From Sphagnum compactum (Eukaryota; Bryophyta; Sphagnopsida; Sphagnales): DNA of 64,000 nucleotides. This document shows, in pieces, positions 1 through 14,166 of this stretch. Position 1 is the first letter of the stretch. Every line of letters starts with the position of its first letter. The notes beneath the pieces were generated by a model. The model was not told where the DNA came from. It made no database searches and worked only from the letters and a program-made list of their open reading frames with translations. Both the position numbers and the translations under genes were made by a program. The stretch spans positions 14,622,213-14,686,212 of the forward strand of contig OZ234493.1 in the NCBI GenBank assembly GCA_965153455.1. The letters are read 5' to 3'.

Positions 1-3000
1 ATTTCAAACATGATGCCAATATGAAAATTGATGTAAATTTGGTGTATGTTAACAACCCTAACAACTATGTAAACATGGTGCATCATGTTTATTTTAACAA
101 TCTTAGTGGTAATCCATAATCATGTTCATTTTCCTTGCCAACATATATCATCAATTATCATTTAATTTTTTCCATATCAAACATTTAAAAAGAAGAATTT
201 TGAATCTAGCATGGTTATATTAAGGGGTCCAACAAATGTGATTCTTAAATTTGGACATTAAGATCTTTGTTCAATTTTATGTTGTGAACTTGAAATTACA
301 AAAGATAAAACAATCTTAATGAAATAAATATGGGCATAATAGTTAGTAAAACACATGTGTTAATAGAATGGATCTTGTTTGGGTAGTATTTAGATGTGGT
401 GTAGAGTCCACCAACATTGAGTAAATAGATGATATTCGAACAAACAAATTAGTAGAAGAAATATTTTTGCACATTTTAACAATGATATATAAATTCACAC
501 ATTGCACACACACATGCACACCTTTCATTCATTTTGTTGTAGTTAAACAATGTAAAGAATATGCATTGAAATAGATAACTTAAATATGAACACATTGTGT
601 GGATAGCCTTTAAAACACTATTTGACATGTTCACCAATGTTCCAATGCAATGGTTTTGTTTTTTCCCCATTTTGTTGTGTAATGGTTTTGCTTTCTCCCA
701 TGTTCTCCATATCTATTTTGGGGCATTTCATGTTATAAAATCAAATAATCCTTCGTAGATTCTAAATGTCTCATTTTCAACACACTAACAACATGCAATG
801 GTTTTCTTTTCTCCCATGTTCTCAAGATCTATATTGGGGCATTTCGTGTCATGAAAGCAAATAATCTTTCATATCTATTCTAGAGGCCTCATCTTGAATG
901 CGCTAAATAAAAATTTTAAGCATTGCAAGTCTTTACATAAAAATCTTGTTCACAAAGCATCTTATCTCATCATAAGCATAGTGATATGACAAAATTGAAG
1001 ATGGACTATCAATGTTAAATTAAGGACATGTATTATCCTTCTACTAATACAAAACATTCCTTTATTTCTATCTTAAGTTTAAAAATTGGTTTTTTTTATT
1101 TTTTTAATTTTTTTTATGGTCCAAATTGATGGTATACAACACCCTTTTTTTTCCAAGGAAGAGAACCTTTTCCAAGGGAATCCTTGGACCAAAATGTTGA
1201 ATAGCATGGTGAAGTAAAACAAAAAAGAATCAAAACTTACATCTCACTTCATTTGTATGGGCATCTACAAGGATAATCATGTAGGATCCTCATTTGCGTT
1301 ATACATTACATCATAATGTCAAAAATAGAATGAACAAGGTTTGACTTTAAGGACAAGCACATTTTTATGAGTTCAATAGAAACCAAATCACTTTTAATAG
1401 CATCCAACTTGCACATGATTCCTTTCTCTCTCTCTATGGATGAATATATGTCATGATACATAACACAATTCTTTTTGAATTAGGAAAGGACTTTATTTAA
1501 ATGAATCAAAAAATGGTGAAAGAAACAAAAAAGGAATATACAAGAAGACTACTTTTGCTTTATCTTTTTGGGGTTGAAACCCTAAACATGTTAAGATGTA
1601 CTAAAAGTCACAAACCATCTCCTTTATTGTATACCTTTACTAGTCTTACTTCACCATACACATGGATACAAAGTCAATGATATTAATGGTTTTAAATAAA
1701 TGGTGGTCTAAGCTATTGTAGTTTAAAATATTTGACAATTTTTAAATTTGATATGACATCAAATATAGGAATCCTATAAAGAGTATGTCCTTTTAGGTCT
1801 AGATAATACATTTTAACTAGTTTGAAACCTTTGCCAAAAAAAATGTAAAAGTAAGATTTTAAAACTTCGCTAAATATACAAATTTTTGGATAAGTTTATT
1901 AGGTGCCATGATAATTTGGACGGGAAAACAATTCGAAATTTGATTTGTGATAATCCCAATTATTCAAATTGTTAGAATTAGCAAGTTTATGATTGTATGA
2001 TGTATCTAACTAATAAAATACAAAAATTGAAAAAATCTTTAAAAACATTTTCAAATAGGCTTGTACAATGTCATAACATTGCATCATGTGTATCATGACA
2101 CCTTACAAAAAAATTCAATCATTCAATTGAGTACAAATGACATTATAACCAATATTGACCTCTTTTTTTTATATTTTTTGTTATATTGTGACACCAATAA
2201 CATTTGTATATATTACGTTGCATTGATGATCATTGTACATAGTTGTACAAATTGGAACACTTATATTCTTATCTTAATGAAGTTTAAATATTAATGTTGT
2301 TAAATACTAATGACAACAACATGTTGCAACTTATAACATGTAATGGTAAAAAATCATCACATTCCTCCAAAATGTGCACATACAAATTACAACTCCATTT
2401 TCATAGAATTCAACTCGTAAATATGTTTGTTTCAACTTATGCTAGAATAAGAATTTGGAATAATCAAAGAATTACTATAACTTGTTCACATTTGGCTCCA
2501 ATTAAAATCTCGATACTTTTTTCATGCATGCACATACAAAAATAAAGCTAATGGGGATGAAAGTGTTTTAGCCTTTGAAATCTATTTATGAATCAAGGTA
2601 GTTTGTTTTGTTTTGTCACAATGATATTTCCTAAACCATATAGCATTTCATGCCATGCTCTTGGCATCTTTAGAAAGCTCTTGATGAATAGGGGTGCATC
2701 AACTTGGTTTGAGATTATTTGGAGCTACTATGTGAAAACTATTGATTATTGAACCACTTTTCAATGAAAATTAAATAAAATCAAAACTCAAAATTGTATT
2801 GGAATTTGGATGCATTATTGGTGGAAAACCCTTGGTGGGCTAAATTAGTTTATTTCATAATTTTCAAGCTAAGGTGTGGAAGGTATTGCTTTTTGAATGG
2901 ATTTTGTTGTTAAAAATTCAAACAAATTGCAAAAATTGAGTTTGGTAGGAAAAATCAGTTGACCTCTCAATGTGTTCACACTTAGGCAAATTGCATAAGC

Positions 3001-4485
3001 TACACTAGTATATTTGAAGACTCAAAGTATTATGGTCATAGGCAATGCTTCACATGTGTGCCAAAAATCCAATTCATCAAATGTCACATTAGATTCACTG
3101 CATCATGGTAAATCAATTTGTCATATCCTTGGCTATATTTTTTTAATTACTTGTGTTCTTCCTTTTTTATTTTGTAATGAAACATGTATAAAATATTTTC
3201 ACATTATATTTTATCCAAGGTTGGCTTTTTTAAGGGCCCCCCTTTTTGTCATATGCATGCAATGGGTGAACATACTTTTGTAATTTTTAGAGACAAATTT
3301 CTTGGTCCCCAACTTGGATTATATTTTTGGTACCATGGTTTTCAAAAGTTTACCATTGTAATACATCACAATTCTCCAACTTTTTATTATGGATTTTATT
3401 TAGAGGTTTCTTCTTTTCATGCCTAGTAGGATTTTTAAAAAAAATTGTATTAAATGTAACATGGTTTGATGATTTTTATTCATGTCCGTAAACAATATGC
3501 TTTGTACAACTTTGAAAACATGTTTGGTCCAAAAGTTTTGAAGAATATTACAAATCTCATTTCAAGTTTTTGCCTTCTAGCAAACTTACAAGATCAACTT
3601 TGCATTTATCCATCAATAATGGTGGAATGGCCCCATCTTTTTAGTCAATGCTCTTCAAATAAAACATTAAGCTTTTGTCACAACTATTAAAGAGAACATT
3701 TTGTATTATGGTAGTCCAATGTATTGTGGGACAGATTTTAAGTATTAGGCCCATTGATTTTTGTGATGAATATCTATTATTTAAAGATTTTAAAGAAACC
3801 TTGGAAACATTGTCATTTAATGTGTTTTCAAAGCAAAAAATAACCACTTTGTTCTCTTGAAAAATTAGAAAATTGAAAGAAAGATAATTAACTATGTTTT
3901 TTTTATTGACAAATTCATGCAACTCCAATTGTTTCGAAACCACTTTTTTAATTATGACAGTAATTTTTTATCACTGGCATTCATAAAATGTCCAAAACTT
4001 ATAAGAGGAGGATGAAAGTTGCATCAACTTCATGAATTGGGATATTAAAGGCAATTCATGATCTTCCTTCCAACAAGTGTGGATTGATTATAATCACACA
4101 ATACACATATGAAGGTAGGTTGAAACATATACATGTTATCCCCTTGTTAATATGGTTTTATATGTCAACTAAAAAATGTCGATACACTTTTAAATCTATA
4201 GGACCAATTAATTTCTCTTTTTCACATGCATGCACAAGCAATCCATTTGGTGGACATACTTTTGCAATTTTCAATTTGGATTCATTCATTGCTCCCAATA
4301 TAATTTTGTTCCGTGTTGACCTACCATGTAATCCAAGCAAAAAATTATATATTGGGTATATGAACATGATTTGTTTAGATGTTACTGTTGTACCATGGAA
4401 AGATGTCTAAATATTGCAAGTTGATAACTTTTTCCCTTGAAATATGGTGACTTTGTACATTTTTTCCCACAAGAATATCTCTAGA

Positions 4486-4675
4486 CCTTACACATGTTCC
4501 TTCTTTATTTATTGCCAAGTTGGGATTCATGGACACCTTTCAAGCGGTTATGGGATATTTTATTTGTCATGAGGTCATGCCAACAAGAATCTACAACAGT
4601 TGACCCAACTATGGTGGGCATAATTACATAAGGAAGCCGCCAAAAAGAACAAGGGTACCCAAGGACACACTTTGC
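4486..4675 (+). repeat. Dispersed repeat, copy 1
   Basis: About 190 bp that is clearly related to 5877-6065 in the same orientation. The shared core includes ttttatttgtcatgaggtca and a following segment with aactatggtgg. On the minus strand both copies read a related short peptide containing HDLMTNKI, which may be a relic of an element's coding sequence or simply follow from DNA similarity. Confidence 0.7.
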
Positions 4676-5876
4676 AAAAGGAACAAAAAATGGATCCAAC
4701 TTCATGATGAAGATCTTTGATAAAAAAATTGTCAATTTGGAAAGAAGGCTCATAGCCCAAATCCAAATATTGAAGTATTGTAGCTTAATCACACCTTATT
4801 GTCTAAGGTCATCCTTGATCATGATATTTTTCCTTGTCATCATATTTCATCAATCACCATTTAGTTTGGAATTGTTTAAAATAATGAAACTTATGAAAAC
4901 AAGATTTGAATGCGTTCATTAATAAAATTGTGATTTTCAAATTTGGACATTAACAATTTTGGGTGAAAGCACACTACGGTGACCCCCATTGTGTTGTCAA
5001 GTATTGTTTTTTTTGGTGGTCATTTTGAACTTAAACCATGTCAAAATTACAAAAGATTTTCACAACGTTTTTCCATTCTATGGTAAAGCATAACCCAAAA
5101 AAAATAATAGAAAATTTTTTAATCATTTTCTCTTTATATTATGGTAATTTGGAGTGTATTTGCATGAAAAAGATACATGTCATGATGTATTAAAAAATGA
5201 AAATATATATTTAAAATTATTGAAATGATTTTTAACTTTCATGAAATTTATGGTACTTATTTCACATGTCATTTCACATAATTTAAACCAAATTTGTGAA
5301 CCACTTGAAAAGTTTGATAATTTTCATGTCATAAATGGGTTTTTTTATGGTCATGATGATAAGTATGTGGTAAATTGACATTTTCACAAATAATCATTTG
5401 CAAATGGAATGTGACAAGTGTTTTGAGGTGGACCTATTTTTAGATTTGAAAAATATATATTTTCATTATTAATGAAATAAAATACAAAGGTAGTTTGAAA
5501 TGAAAAAATGAGTTTTGTTTTATTGTGTACATAGAAATCTACCCATGGTTATTTTCCTTTACATTATTAGACTTATTGTTTTCAAATAATATTAAATAAA
5601 AATATTTTAATTTAAACTTAGAATTAAATGGACTACATTTTGTGGAATTCACACAAAATATACCTTTAGTAGTGGATGGAAAAGTGCCCCAAAGGGGCTC
5701 ACCGTGGTGTGCTTTCACCTTTTTGTTAAATTTTATGTTGTGGACAAAATTATAAAAGGTCCAAGATAATTCTAATGTGATAAATGCGAACATATGAATT
5801 AGTAAAAAATATGTGTTAAAAAATAATCTTGTGTAGTATTTTTGTTTGTGCAATTTTTCCTGAAAGAACCTTTTTG

Positions 5877-6065
5877 GACCTTTGCACATGCCTATTTCTT
5901 TTGTCGCCAAGTTGACATTCAAGGATACCTTTCAAGCAGTTATGGATTATTTTATTTGTCATGAGGTCATGCCAACGACAATCTATAATAATTGAGCCAA
6001 CTATGGTGGCATAATTATGTAAGCAAGCCACCAAAAAGAATGAGGGCACCTAGGGACTACACCTT
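5877..6065 (+). repeat. Dispersed repeat, copy 2
   Basis: Second copy of the 4486-4675 repeat, about 1.4 kb downstream in direct orientation, with scattered substitutions and small indels. It directly precedes the 82-bp minisatellite, so it may mark the edge of a larger element. Confidence 0.7.
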
Positions 6066-6136
6066 CACTTTTAGAAAACTTAGTCCTATGCCACCATACA
6101 CTTCCAATCAAATCTAGTTTCAATGAAATGGTGTCA

Positions 6137-6640
6137 TTCCACCATACATTAAGTGTAGTGGAAGGGAGTGTGACACCACCACCTTCTTGATTGCTTAAGT
6201 GGAATGGGACTCATGCCATTCCACCACATAATGACCATAGTGAAAGGGAGTTTGACAATGCCAATTTCATGATTGCCTAAATGGAAGGGGAATCTTGCCA
6301 TTCCACCATACATTAACAATAGTGGAAGGGAATGTGATAATGTCACCTTCTTGATTGCTTAAGTGGAATGGAATTCGTGCCCTTCCACCATACATTGACC
6401 ATAGCGGAAAGGGTTGTGTCAATGCCACATTCTTGGCCACCTAAGTGGAATGGGACTTATGCCATTCCGCCATACATTCATTAAAGTGGAAGGCAACCAT
6501 GAAAATGCCACCTTCTTAACTATTGCCTAGGTGGAATTGGATTTGTGCCATTCCACCATATATTGACACAAATGGAATGCAACTACGGCAATGCCCCTTT
6601 CTTGAATACCTAAATGGAGGGTGAGTGGATGTGTTCACCA
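6137..6640 (+). repeat. 82-bp minisatellite, six copies
   Basis: Copies begin with ttccaccatacatt-like words at 6137, 6219, 6301, 6383, 6465 and 6551. The first five starts are exactly 82 bp apart, then 86 bp. Each unit carries 'agtggaagggagtgtgacaatg', 'ccaccttcttgattgc' and 'aagtggaatggga(c/a)t' variants. Copies differ at many positions, so the array is old. A looser relative precedes it at about 6085-6136, and a single diverged piece is near 6985-7030. Confidence 0.9.
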
Positions 6641-8159
6641 TCCATTGTACATAACTAATTACAATTTAGGGAAATTTTAAGAAATTAAACTTCTTCATTT
6701 TGCTTCTATGTACACCACTAGCTTACAATGTGCCAATCGATGAAACTAAACCACAACCTAACCATCCCAAGTGCATGTATGGTCATATGTGTGCAAGGTT
6801 TCATATGGAATGCGCATTATGTACAATTTCACCTACTGCCATGGATAACCATGTGTAGCTTACTTGCGGGCGTGCTTGCAATAATACGAACATTTGTTCA
6901 ATTTAGAAACTTTAATTATCATGATGTAAACAATTGTGATTGAATCTATAAACACATATAATTATACTATAAAACATGGTTTTGTGCCATTGCATACTTC
7001 CACCCAAATCTAATTTTAGTGGAATGGAATTCATTGATTACAATGGATTAGTGTAATAATGGAATCAATTATGCACTTGAAATGTCAATTATACTTGTCT
7101 CATCTTTTTTTGCATTTAGTGTGTATTTTTTGCCCCACACCATACATGTTCGCATTACATGTCCACACAAACACAACCACTCATGGACTAAATTTGATGG
7201 GATCCATTGAGACACCACACCATTAGTGCACCATTAAACCACCATACAATTAATCACAACACACGTGAACCACTTGAATTCAATATAGTGGATTGATCCA
7301 CCAAACTATAATGTGTGGAGTAAACCATTGAACTGGAAATGGCTTGTAATTAAAACATCATTATGCAATCACTAGAAGATCGCATGCAATAGTCCATTTA
7401 GTTTTGTGCTAGACCAATAGTTCCAAAGTTTCAATATGAAACAAAAAATATGCAAAGTTTTCAACCTCTTTTAAGTTGACAAATGATTGAACATTGTTGC
7501 TACCCCACATTTTTGAGGTGATGTGTTATTTTATGTGGATATAAAAGTAATTTTACAAAGTTTGCATGTAAGCAAGGTACAATTACATTTTTAATCATCT
7601 TTCATCATGTCTTTACTAGCAAAGAAAGGATGAGATGCTAGTATTTCTTGTTAAAGAAATAATGAGCTGCTAATCTTTACATTTAAAGAGGAAATTGGCT
7701 AATGTCTTTACAAGGCCAAAGAAAAAGTCAATTGTTGGTCTTTATTTTATGGAAGTAAATAAGTTGCTTTTGGAACACATGTTTTCTTCTTTTGTCAAAT
7801 AGAATGTAGAAACTATCCTTGTGTTTTCAAGTAGTGAAATTATCAAAATGCATTTGTTGGTTATGTTATAGTGCTCAATAGTTATATCTTAATCAAATGT
7901 TTACATCATTGGTTCAAGTTATGATTGGTTGTGCAAAATGTGATAGGTAGTAAGGAGTATGCATGACTTTTTGGGTTGTGGAAATATGACATAATGGTGC
8001 TAATGAAAGGCCAATGGGTGGTCTTAGGCACATGTGAAGGAAAAAAAAACCCATCTTGGTCAATGACACATTTTGGATGTCCTAATGTCCTTGGTGCAAC
8101 AACAAACATGTATGATGTTCCATGGGTCAAAATGTCAACCTCTAATGGGATGGAAGATG
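6641..8159. other. Intergenic, no gene seen
   Basis: AT-rich sequence with only short open frames without recognisable domains. A diverged piece of the preceding minisatellite unit lies near 6985-7030. Nothing else can be supported. Confidence 0.5.
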
Positions 8160-8690
8160 TGGATGCAACAATCAAGAAGAAGAAGACCCTCCATGGAGGT
8201 AAGATAATTGAAAAGAACGAAAACAACAAAACATCTTCCAAAAGCGAGTGAAGGAATGTGTGGCTATTAGCCATACACCTAGTATCCGAATTCTAACAAA
8301 TGACAAAGGAAAAATTGTTGGCTTGAAGTTAATTTGGTAGGAAAGAATAAAAGAAATTACATACCAATGATTGGACTTGACAATTTGGGAATTTGGATTA
8401 CACACCCAAAAATAATGGGATACAATATACAAAGACTTAGCCAAGTAATTAAGATATGACCCTCCTTTAAAACCCGACATTGTAGAAACTTACATGAAAG
8501 AACATTTCAATTCCTATTGGATCACATTGAGGAATGGGAAGTAGAATGGGATGATGCATATCATGAGAACTGTCCTATAGACATGTGGGATGCAAATCTC
8601 CACTATTGGAAGACTCCAAATGCCAATAGAGAAAGTGAACATATGGAGGCTATTCGTGCCCCGTTGTGAGAGCTAGTAGCTTTGGGACAA
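8160..8690 (+). pseudogene. Degenerate coding-like tract, possibly transposon protein
   Basis: Translating the plus strand in shifting frames gives stretches with protein-like composition (for example RILTNDKGKIVG near 8284-8320, and YMKEHFNSYW near 8492-8520) interrupted by stops and frameshifts. The first piece is faintly reminiscent of plant En/Spm-type transposase (Transposase_24), but this is not secure. The short open frame at 7976-8251 ends in a lysine-rich tail. No terminal repeats were identified. Confidence 0.25.
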
Positions 8691-9009
8691 ACACCATTAA
8701 CATGTTTTATGGAGCTACAAGTATGATGCAACTTGGATGTCGTATGTTGCAAATTATTATTGTATTGTTGCACTCACATATATAGTAACAAGTTTGTAGG
8801 AAAAAAGGTGGATCTTCATCCCAAACAATAAGAATAACCTAATTTGTTGTGGGCAATCATGAAATGTTATTATATTATGATTGATAGGGGTCCAAAGGAA
8901 TGACACATGCTAAGGGAAGGAAGAGGAGAAGAATGTGCAAGAGCCAAAACAAATTTACCATATTTAAACCTCCATGTCCATGTTTTAGTTTCACTATGGT
9001 AGATGACTT

Positions 9010-9620
9010 AGACATAACATTAAAACTAGGTCCAAGTGACTAGACCTTAATGACACAAGCTCCCAAGTGATGAATGCCTTGGTGAAAAGGACCATGATCA
9101 ATTGACATAATGAAATAGGCCCAATTCACACAAACCTTTGCAACATAAGCCCTAGTGAAATTTACAAACCCAAGTAACACAAACCTTAGTGATATTATAA
9201 ACTTGATTGACATAAGTTGAGTGACATGGGCCTTAGTGGCATATGTCCTAGTGAAATAGTACACCAAGCTTAAGTAACACAAACCTTAGTGACATAGACT
9301 TGGGTGATATAAGTTGAGTGACATAGACCTTAGTGGCACAATGGTTAATGACATAGGTTTAATGACACATGTCCTAGTGACATAAAATCGAAGTCCTGCT
9401 GAGTGACACATGCCATTATTGATATTAAGGATTGAATGAAATAGGCCATTAATGATATTGGTTGAACAACATAGGCCTTAGTGATATTAAGTGGCATGGG
9501 TTGAGTGACACAAGCCATTCATGGCATAAGTTTTAATGACTCTAGCCCTAGTGACATAGATCTTAGTGGTTGCATGGGCCTTAACAACATAGGTCTTAAA
9601 GTAAAATGTGTTGTATTTTA
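9010..9620 (+). repeat. Degenerate minisatellite of 'ccttagtgacata' words
   Basis: About 600 bp made almost entirely of variants of 'ccttagtgacata', 'agttgagtgacatggg' and 'aggccttagtg(a/g)', spaced irregularly by about 20-50 bp. It looks like a short tandem array that has expanded in several higher-order steps and then diverged. Open frames across it are artefacts of the repetition. Confidence 0.85.
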
Positions 9621-12018
9621 CAAAGGCTAGAGGTTAAAAACTATGATCATGACGAGTGGGAGAGGGAGGAGGAGGCAAATGAGCAAAGATGCAAAAAAAA
9701 AATCAACATTGTTGCACCTTACACTAGAGATGCATGTAAGGGGCATATCACATCAAACCAAATCAAGTCATTAAGAAAAGACATCACTAGAACTTAATGT
9801 GAGGGGAAATTTAATGATAACAAGCTTAATGACAAGTGGGTGGCCTTGTAATGGCACTTGCAATGGTGGCATTCAGTCCACATCTTAGTGACACTTAAAA
9901 AATTATAACTTAGTGGTATTAGTGTATGTAATGGAATGGATCAACAAGGCTACTATACACTTGCTTAATTAACATACATGTACAATATAAGCTTGAGTGA
10001 AATAATATAGGTATGATTGCAATATGAGAAGCAAGTCATGAATAATGATCTTAAATGATATTATTTGAATGAAAATAGAGTGACTTGAGCACATGGTTGG
10101 ATTTGAAAAACATTTTGGGCAAGGGGGGAGAGGGGGGGAAGTTTGTATCTATAAAATGCTTAAGAAAGCACCCTAAATAGAGGTTGTCATCTTATAATAC
10201 AATTTAAGTAATCCTAAACAAGGGGGTTTAAATATTTGAATTACAATTTCAACCATATTATGTGACTTTTAAAACATCTTGAAACCACTCATTATTATAA
10301 TCTTGCATTCTTGAAAGATTCAAACAATTATAAAAGACAAAAATATGGTGTAGTTTAGGTACCCTAATGTTATTAGATGCTTCTATTGCATATTCCTTGG
10401 TTCTTTTGCATCATTTTTTTTACTAATCTTCACAAATAATATGACAAACAATGTTTTTTTGCAAAACACCACTTCTACACACAACTTTAAAAAATAAAAT
10501 AAAAATTCTTCCAAATAATAATACCAAAAGCTTAATTTTTAAAAAATTCTCTGTTATGGTCAAGGCTCATGTTCAATATATCAAAGTGGCCTCAAAAAAT
10601 TTATTTGTAATTGTCAAAATAACTTCTACAACTTCCATAACTACTCAAACTTCAAGATGAAAGATGACCAACACAAAGTTCAAATTGTTCATTTAGTCCT
10701 ATTCCTGTAACCTAACTACCAAAAATCCAACCTCAAATTTCTTCAATTAAAAAAAGAAACAATTCTAGAATTCCTACAACATTTTGTATTGAAGGTTGCG
10801 TGGTTATACATTGAATTTAACAAAAGAATTGGTGCCAAATTTCACCAAATTTGAATAATTTAAATGAAAAATAAATTTCATTTCATTATATGAATTATAT
10901 GGACTAGGTGATTGTTACCTTGAGTTTTGGCTACAACTTGTAGTAGACTATTTCTTTATTTGTGGCATGGGAGCACTTAGACTAGGTGGATGGCATGTTA
11001 TAACCTATAGTCAACTGAAAGATGGTGAAAATTGTACATAGTTGAGTTTGTTACATAGGTACCATTTTAACTAGTTTAAGCAATTTATGTACCAATAAGA
11101 ACAATTGAGCTATGGCACATATCTATGTTACTCAACCAATGAATAAATGCCATGTCAACACACTTTCTCAAAAGCTCACTTATGAGAGGCATCATTTGAT
11201 TTTTCATTTTTGATATAAAAATTTTGGTGAATTTTTATTAATTTCTTTTTTTTCAAATTTACACTTGAAAAAAAAGTCCCAAAAAAATCTCAATTTCTTT
11301 GTTGAAAAGATGGTGAAATTTTGCCAGAAACAAAACATTGTTTTGTTGGGTTTTTAATCATTAGGCTAACCATCAATGGCACAATAGAATTGATGCAACC
11401 CTTTTCATTATTATGCAAGGTGTGTCGCATGTCTTATAGAGTATCTAGTTCTTTGGGTAGCATAAATGTCCTTAAATTTGTGGAAGGGGTATTCATTAAT
11501 TGTTCAAGACCCTTTTGATTTTGAAAAGAACATCTCTTTAGAAATTAAAAAATGATTTATGCAATAAAGGAAGTTATTTCCATTTTTTTTTCAAATGATG
11601 TGCAAAAAAATATTGGGTGCAATTTATTGAATTTTTAAAAATAATTTATTGATATGTAAATAAAGTCTTTAGAATAAATTATGAAAATATATTTAAAATA
11701 TTATTAATTTTAATAACATATTCTTCCAATATTTTATTATTTCATAACATATTAAATGATACAAATCTTGCCAAAACATTTTTTTTTTCTGAAAAAAGGC
11801 GTTCAATGCAATGTTTTTTTGGGGGGCAAGTTTTCACAACTTGGGAAGAAAAAAACGGAAGCTACAAAATGTACAAATTTGTTTTTTGGAAAAAATGAGC
11901 TTAAGTCATCACATTTCAAGAGAAAAAATCTTAAGGTCATCACATTTGGCTGCTCGACAATTTTTTTAAAAACAAAATCATGGATTTGGCAGCCCCAATA
12001 TGAATATTTGAGCTCTGC
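9621..12018. other. Intergenic, no gene seen
   Basis: AT-rich sequence with a G-rich spot near 10120-10140. No domain, RNA gene or well-defined repeat was recognised. Confidence 0.5.
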
Positions 12019-12290
12019 GTAGTTGCACACTACCATGATAATGAACTATTATTTAATTAATTATTTATGTTTTCATATGGGTTTTAATAATTCATCATTA
12101 TTTATGTCAAGTTTAACGTGTTGCTACACACTACCAACGATGATCAACTTTCTTTTTTTCTTATGTTTTCATATGGTTTTGAATATTTCATCACTTGGCC
12201 TTTGCATTGCTACACACTACCAGTGACGATTGACTATTTTTTTTTCTCTTATGTTTTCATGTAGTTGTCAAATAATTCATCATTAATTAT
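12019..12290 (+). repeat. Three tandem copies of a ~90-100-bp unit
   Basis: Copies start near 12019, 12119 and 12207. Each has a 'gctacacactacca' start, an 'atgatcaact' word, then 'ttatgttttcatatggtttt' and 'aattcatcatta'. A single copy of the same unit occurs in inverted orientation at about 54715-54805, so the unit belongs to a dispersed element and has been amplified here. Confidence 0.8.
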
Positions 12291-12293
12291 GTC

Positions 12294-12990
12294 AATGTCA
12301 AATTTAATTTGATTTAATATAAATTCTACGGACATGAAAAGACACATGTTACTAGGGTTTTTCATATTCATGTTGGTAAGTAGGGAAAAGGAGTGAGGTA
12401 GGTATAAAGACGGAGTAGTGATTATGAAAGAAGGGAAATGATTATTAGAAAAATATGTAGCAAAAGAGGTTATTAGGAAAAAAAGAAAAAGAGGTTGTTA
12501 GACTTTGAAAATGGGACAATTGTATGTGGAATGGTCTTTGAAAATGATCAGGGACAACCAAACCCATAGATTTCAAAATTTGAAATTTATAAAATTTATA
12601 ATAAAATTAAAATAAAATTAATTTAAATTTAAAAAAAACTAATGAAAGAAGATTACAGAAAACCACCCATATACCAGCTCCTCAAAATTTCCGTCAATGA
12701 AATTATTTATATCAATGTCAAATTTAATTTAAATTAATATAAATCCATGACCATGAAAAGACACATGTGTAATTTGTTTTTTTCATATCCATGTTGGTGG
12801 ATATGGAAAAGGAGTGAGATAGTTATTAAAAATAGAGGTAATTATTAGGAAAGGTGGTAGATAATTATTAAGAAAATTAATAGGAAAAAGAAGTAGTTAA
12901 TTAAGAATGAAATGAAATAGTTAAGCTTGAAAATGAAATGAGGTAATTATTTCTGAAATTGTATTTGAAATGGTCCATGGATGACCAACA
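12294..12990 (+). repeat. Two tandem copies of a dispersed-repeat body
   Basis: Two related blocks start at about 12294 and 12713. Each runs from 'tcaaatttaattt' through 'catgaaaagacacatgt', 'catgttggt', 'ggaaaaggagtgag' and a purine-rich 'attattagga' section to 'gaaatggtc'. The second block matches the reverse complement of 54461-54735 over most of its length. With the preceding small units this forms one repeat family, probably a non-autonomous transposable element. Confidence 0.8.
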
Positions 12991-13859
12991 CTAAGGATTC
13001 CTAAAAATTTCCCCCATATACCAAATTTTCACTGGAATTTTCAAATTTCGACAATATTTTCTAAGTATGCTAAGTCCACAAATAAGTTTTGAACTTATCT
13101 TGAGTTTCAAACTGGGTTCAATTTTTAAAAAATTTTGACAAATTATTCATAGTTTTTTTTTTTTTCTTTTTCCTGACTGACCCTCTTAAAAATTAATTAG
13201 TGGATCAAGACAATTTTATTTTATGGCTCAGGCCTTTACAAGAATGAGAAAACAAGGGATGGGTTCAATTAATAAATTTTTAATGTTTTAAAAAATAATT
13301 TGGGGGTCAATTTTGTGATGTAGCCAAAGGAAGTGGCTATCATCCATAGGAAGATATAGCAATATTTTTGGCTATAATAAAATCATCATTTTTTGGTGGC
13401 AAAATTTTCCTATTTGGTGTCCAAAAAAAAGGTTGGGTTGGGGTTTTGTGGTTTGCAACTCATACAAAGGAGTTTTGGTTTTGAAAAAATGGCCCAAAAA
13501 AAAGTTGGTATAAGTTAGAAATTTCCAAAAAAGTTCTACTTTCCCCGTCTGACCTGTAGCCAAATTTGACCAAATCCTCTTGTGGATGATTATAGTAAAA
13601 AAATTGCAAAAAAAAAGAAAGAACCCTAAACAAGATATGAAAACAAAAATTAAAAATTAAGCATCCTTCTTTATTTTTTGTCTACCAACTTGAACCAAGT
13701 TTAGAAATTCTGGAGATTTTTTTTCGAATTTTTTTCGATTGAAAATCACAAATGTCACTTCATTTTCGCATTGTGAATTTTTATTTTCTGTTTTTGGCGA
13801 AATATCGCCAGTAAAAAAACAGGGCTGGAAGGAATTAGGGCAAAATCTCACCAGTCGAG
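12991..13859. other. Intergenic upstream of the trihelix gene
   Basis: AT-rich sequence without a recognisable gene. Composition changes sharply near 13860, where the GC-richer leader of the trihelix gene begins. Confidence 0.5.
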
Positions 13860-14166
13860 AATCCTCCAAACCCTAATCGAGCTAGGGTTTGTCGTCTCGC
13901 AGTGGCCGTTGCCATCTCTCTCGCCTTGTCATTCTGCTTCGTGCTCGCACGCTCGCTCGCGCCTCGCGTCTCGTCTCGTGGATTTTTGTTTGTGTTGCAA
14001 ATGTGTTGAGGAGCGCGGTCAATATAAGATATTGCCGGAGGTTTTGTAACTGCAAATCGGGGGAGACAGGAAGACGCTGCGAAGTCTTTCTTTACGCCAG
14101 AGAAAACATCGGAATTAGTTTATTTCAACGCTATTGCTGCGTAGTTCTTTCTACTGGAAACCGCCG

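Larger units (their letters stand above)
1..6065. other. Gene-poor AT-rich region with decayed dispersed repeats
   Basis: No convincing gene is visible. Open frames are short and lack recognisable domains. Several stretches resemble each other: about 120-370 resembles 4800-5000 and partly 5700-5850 (shared words such as aaatttggacattaa and attttatgttgtg), and about 3230-3330 resembles 4200-4300 (shared catatgcatgca-like and ggacatacttttg words). They look like old fragments of one or more transposable-element families. Intact ends, target duplications or domains were not found. Confidence 0.5.
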
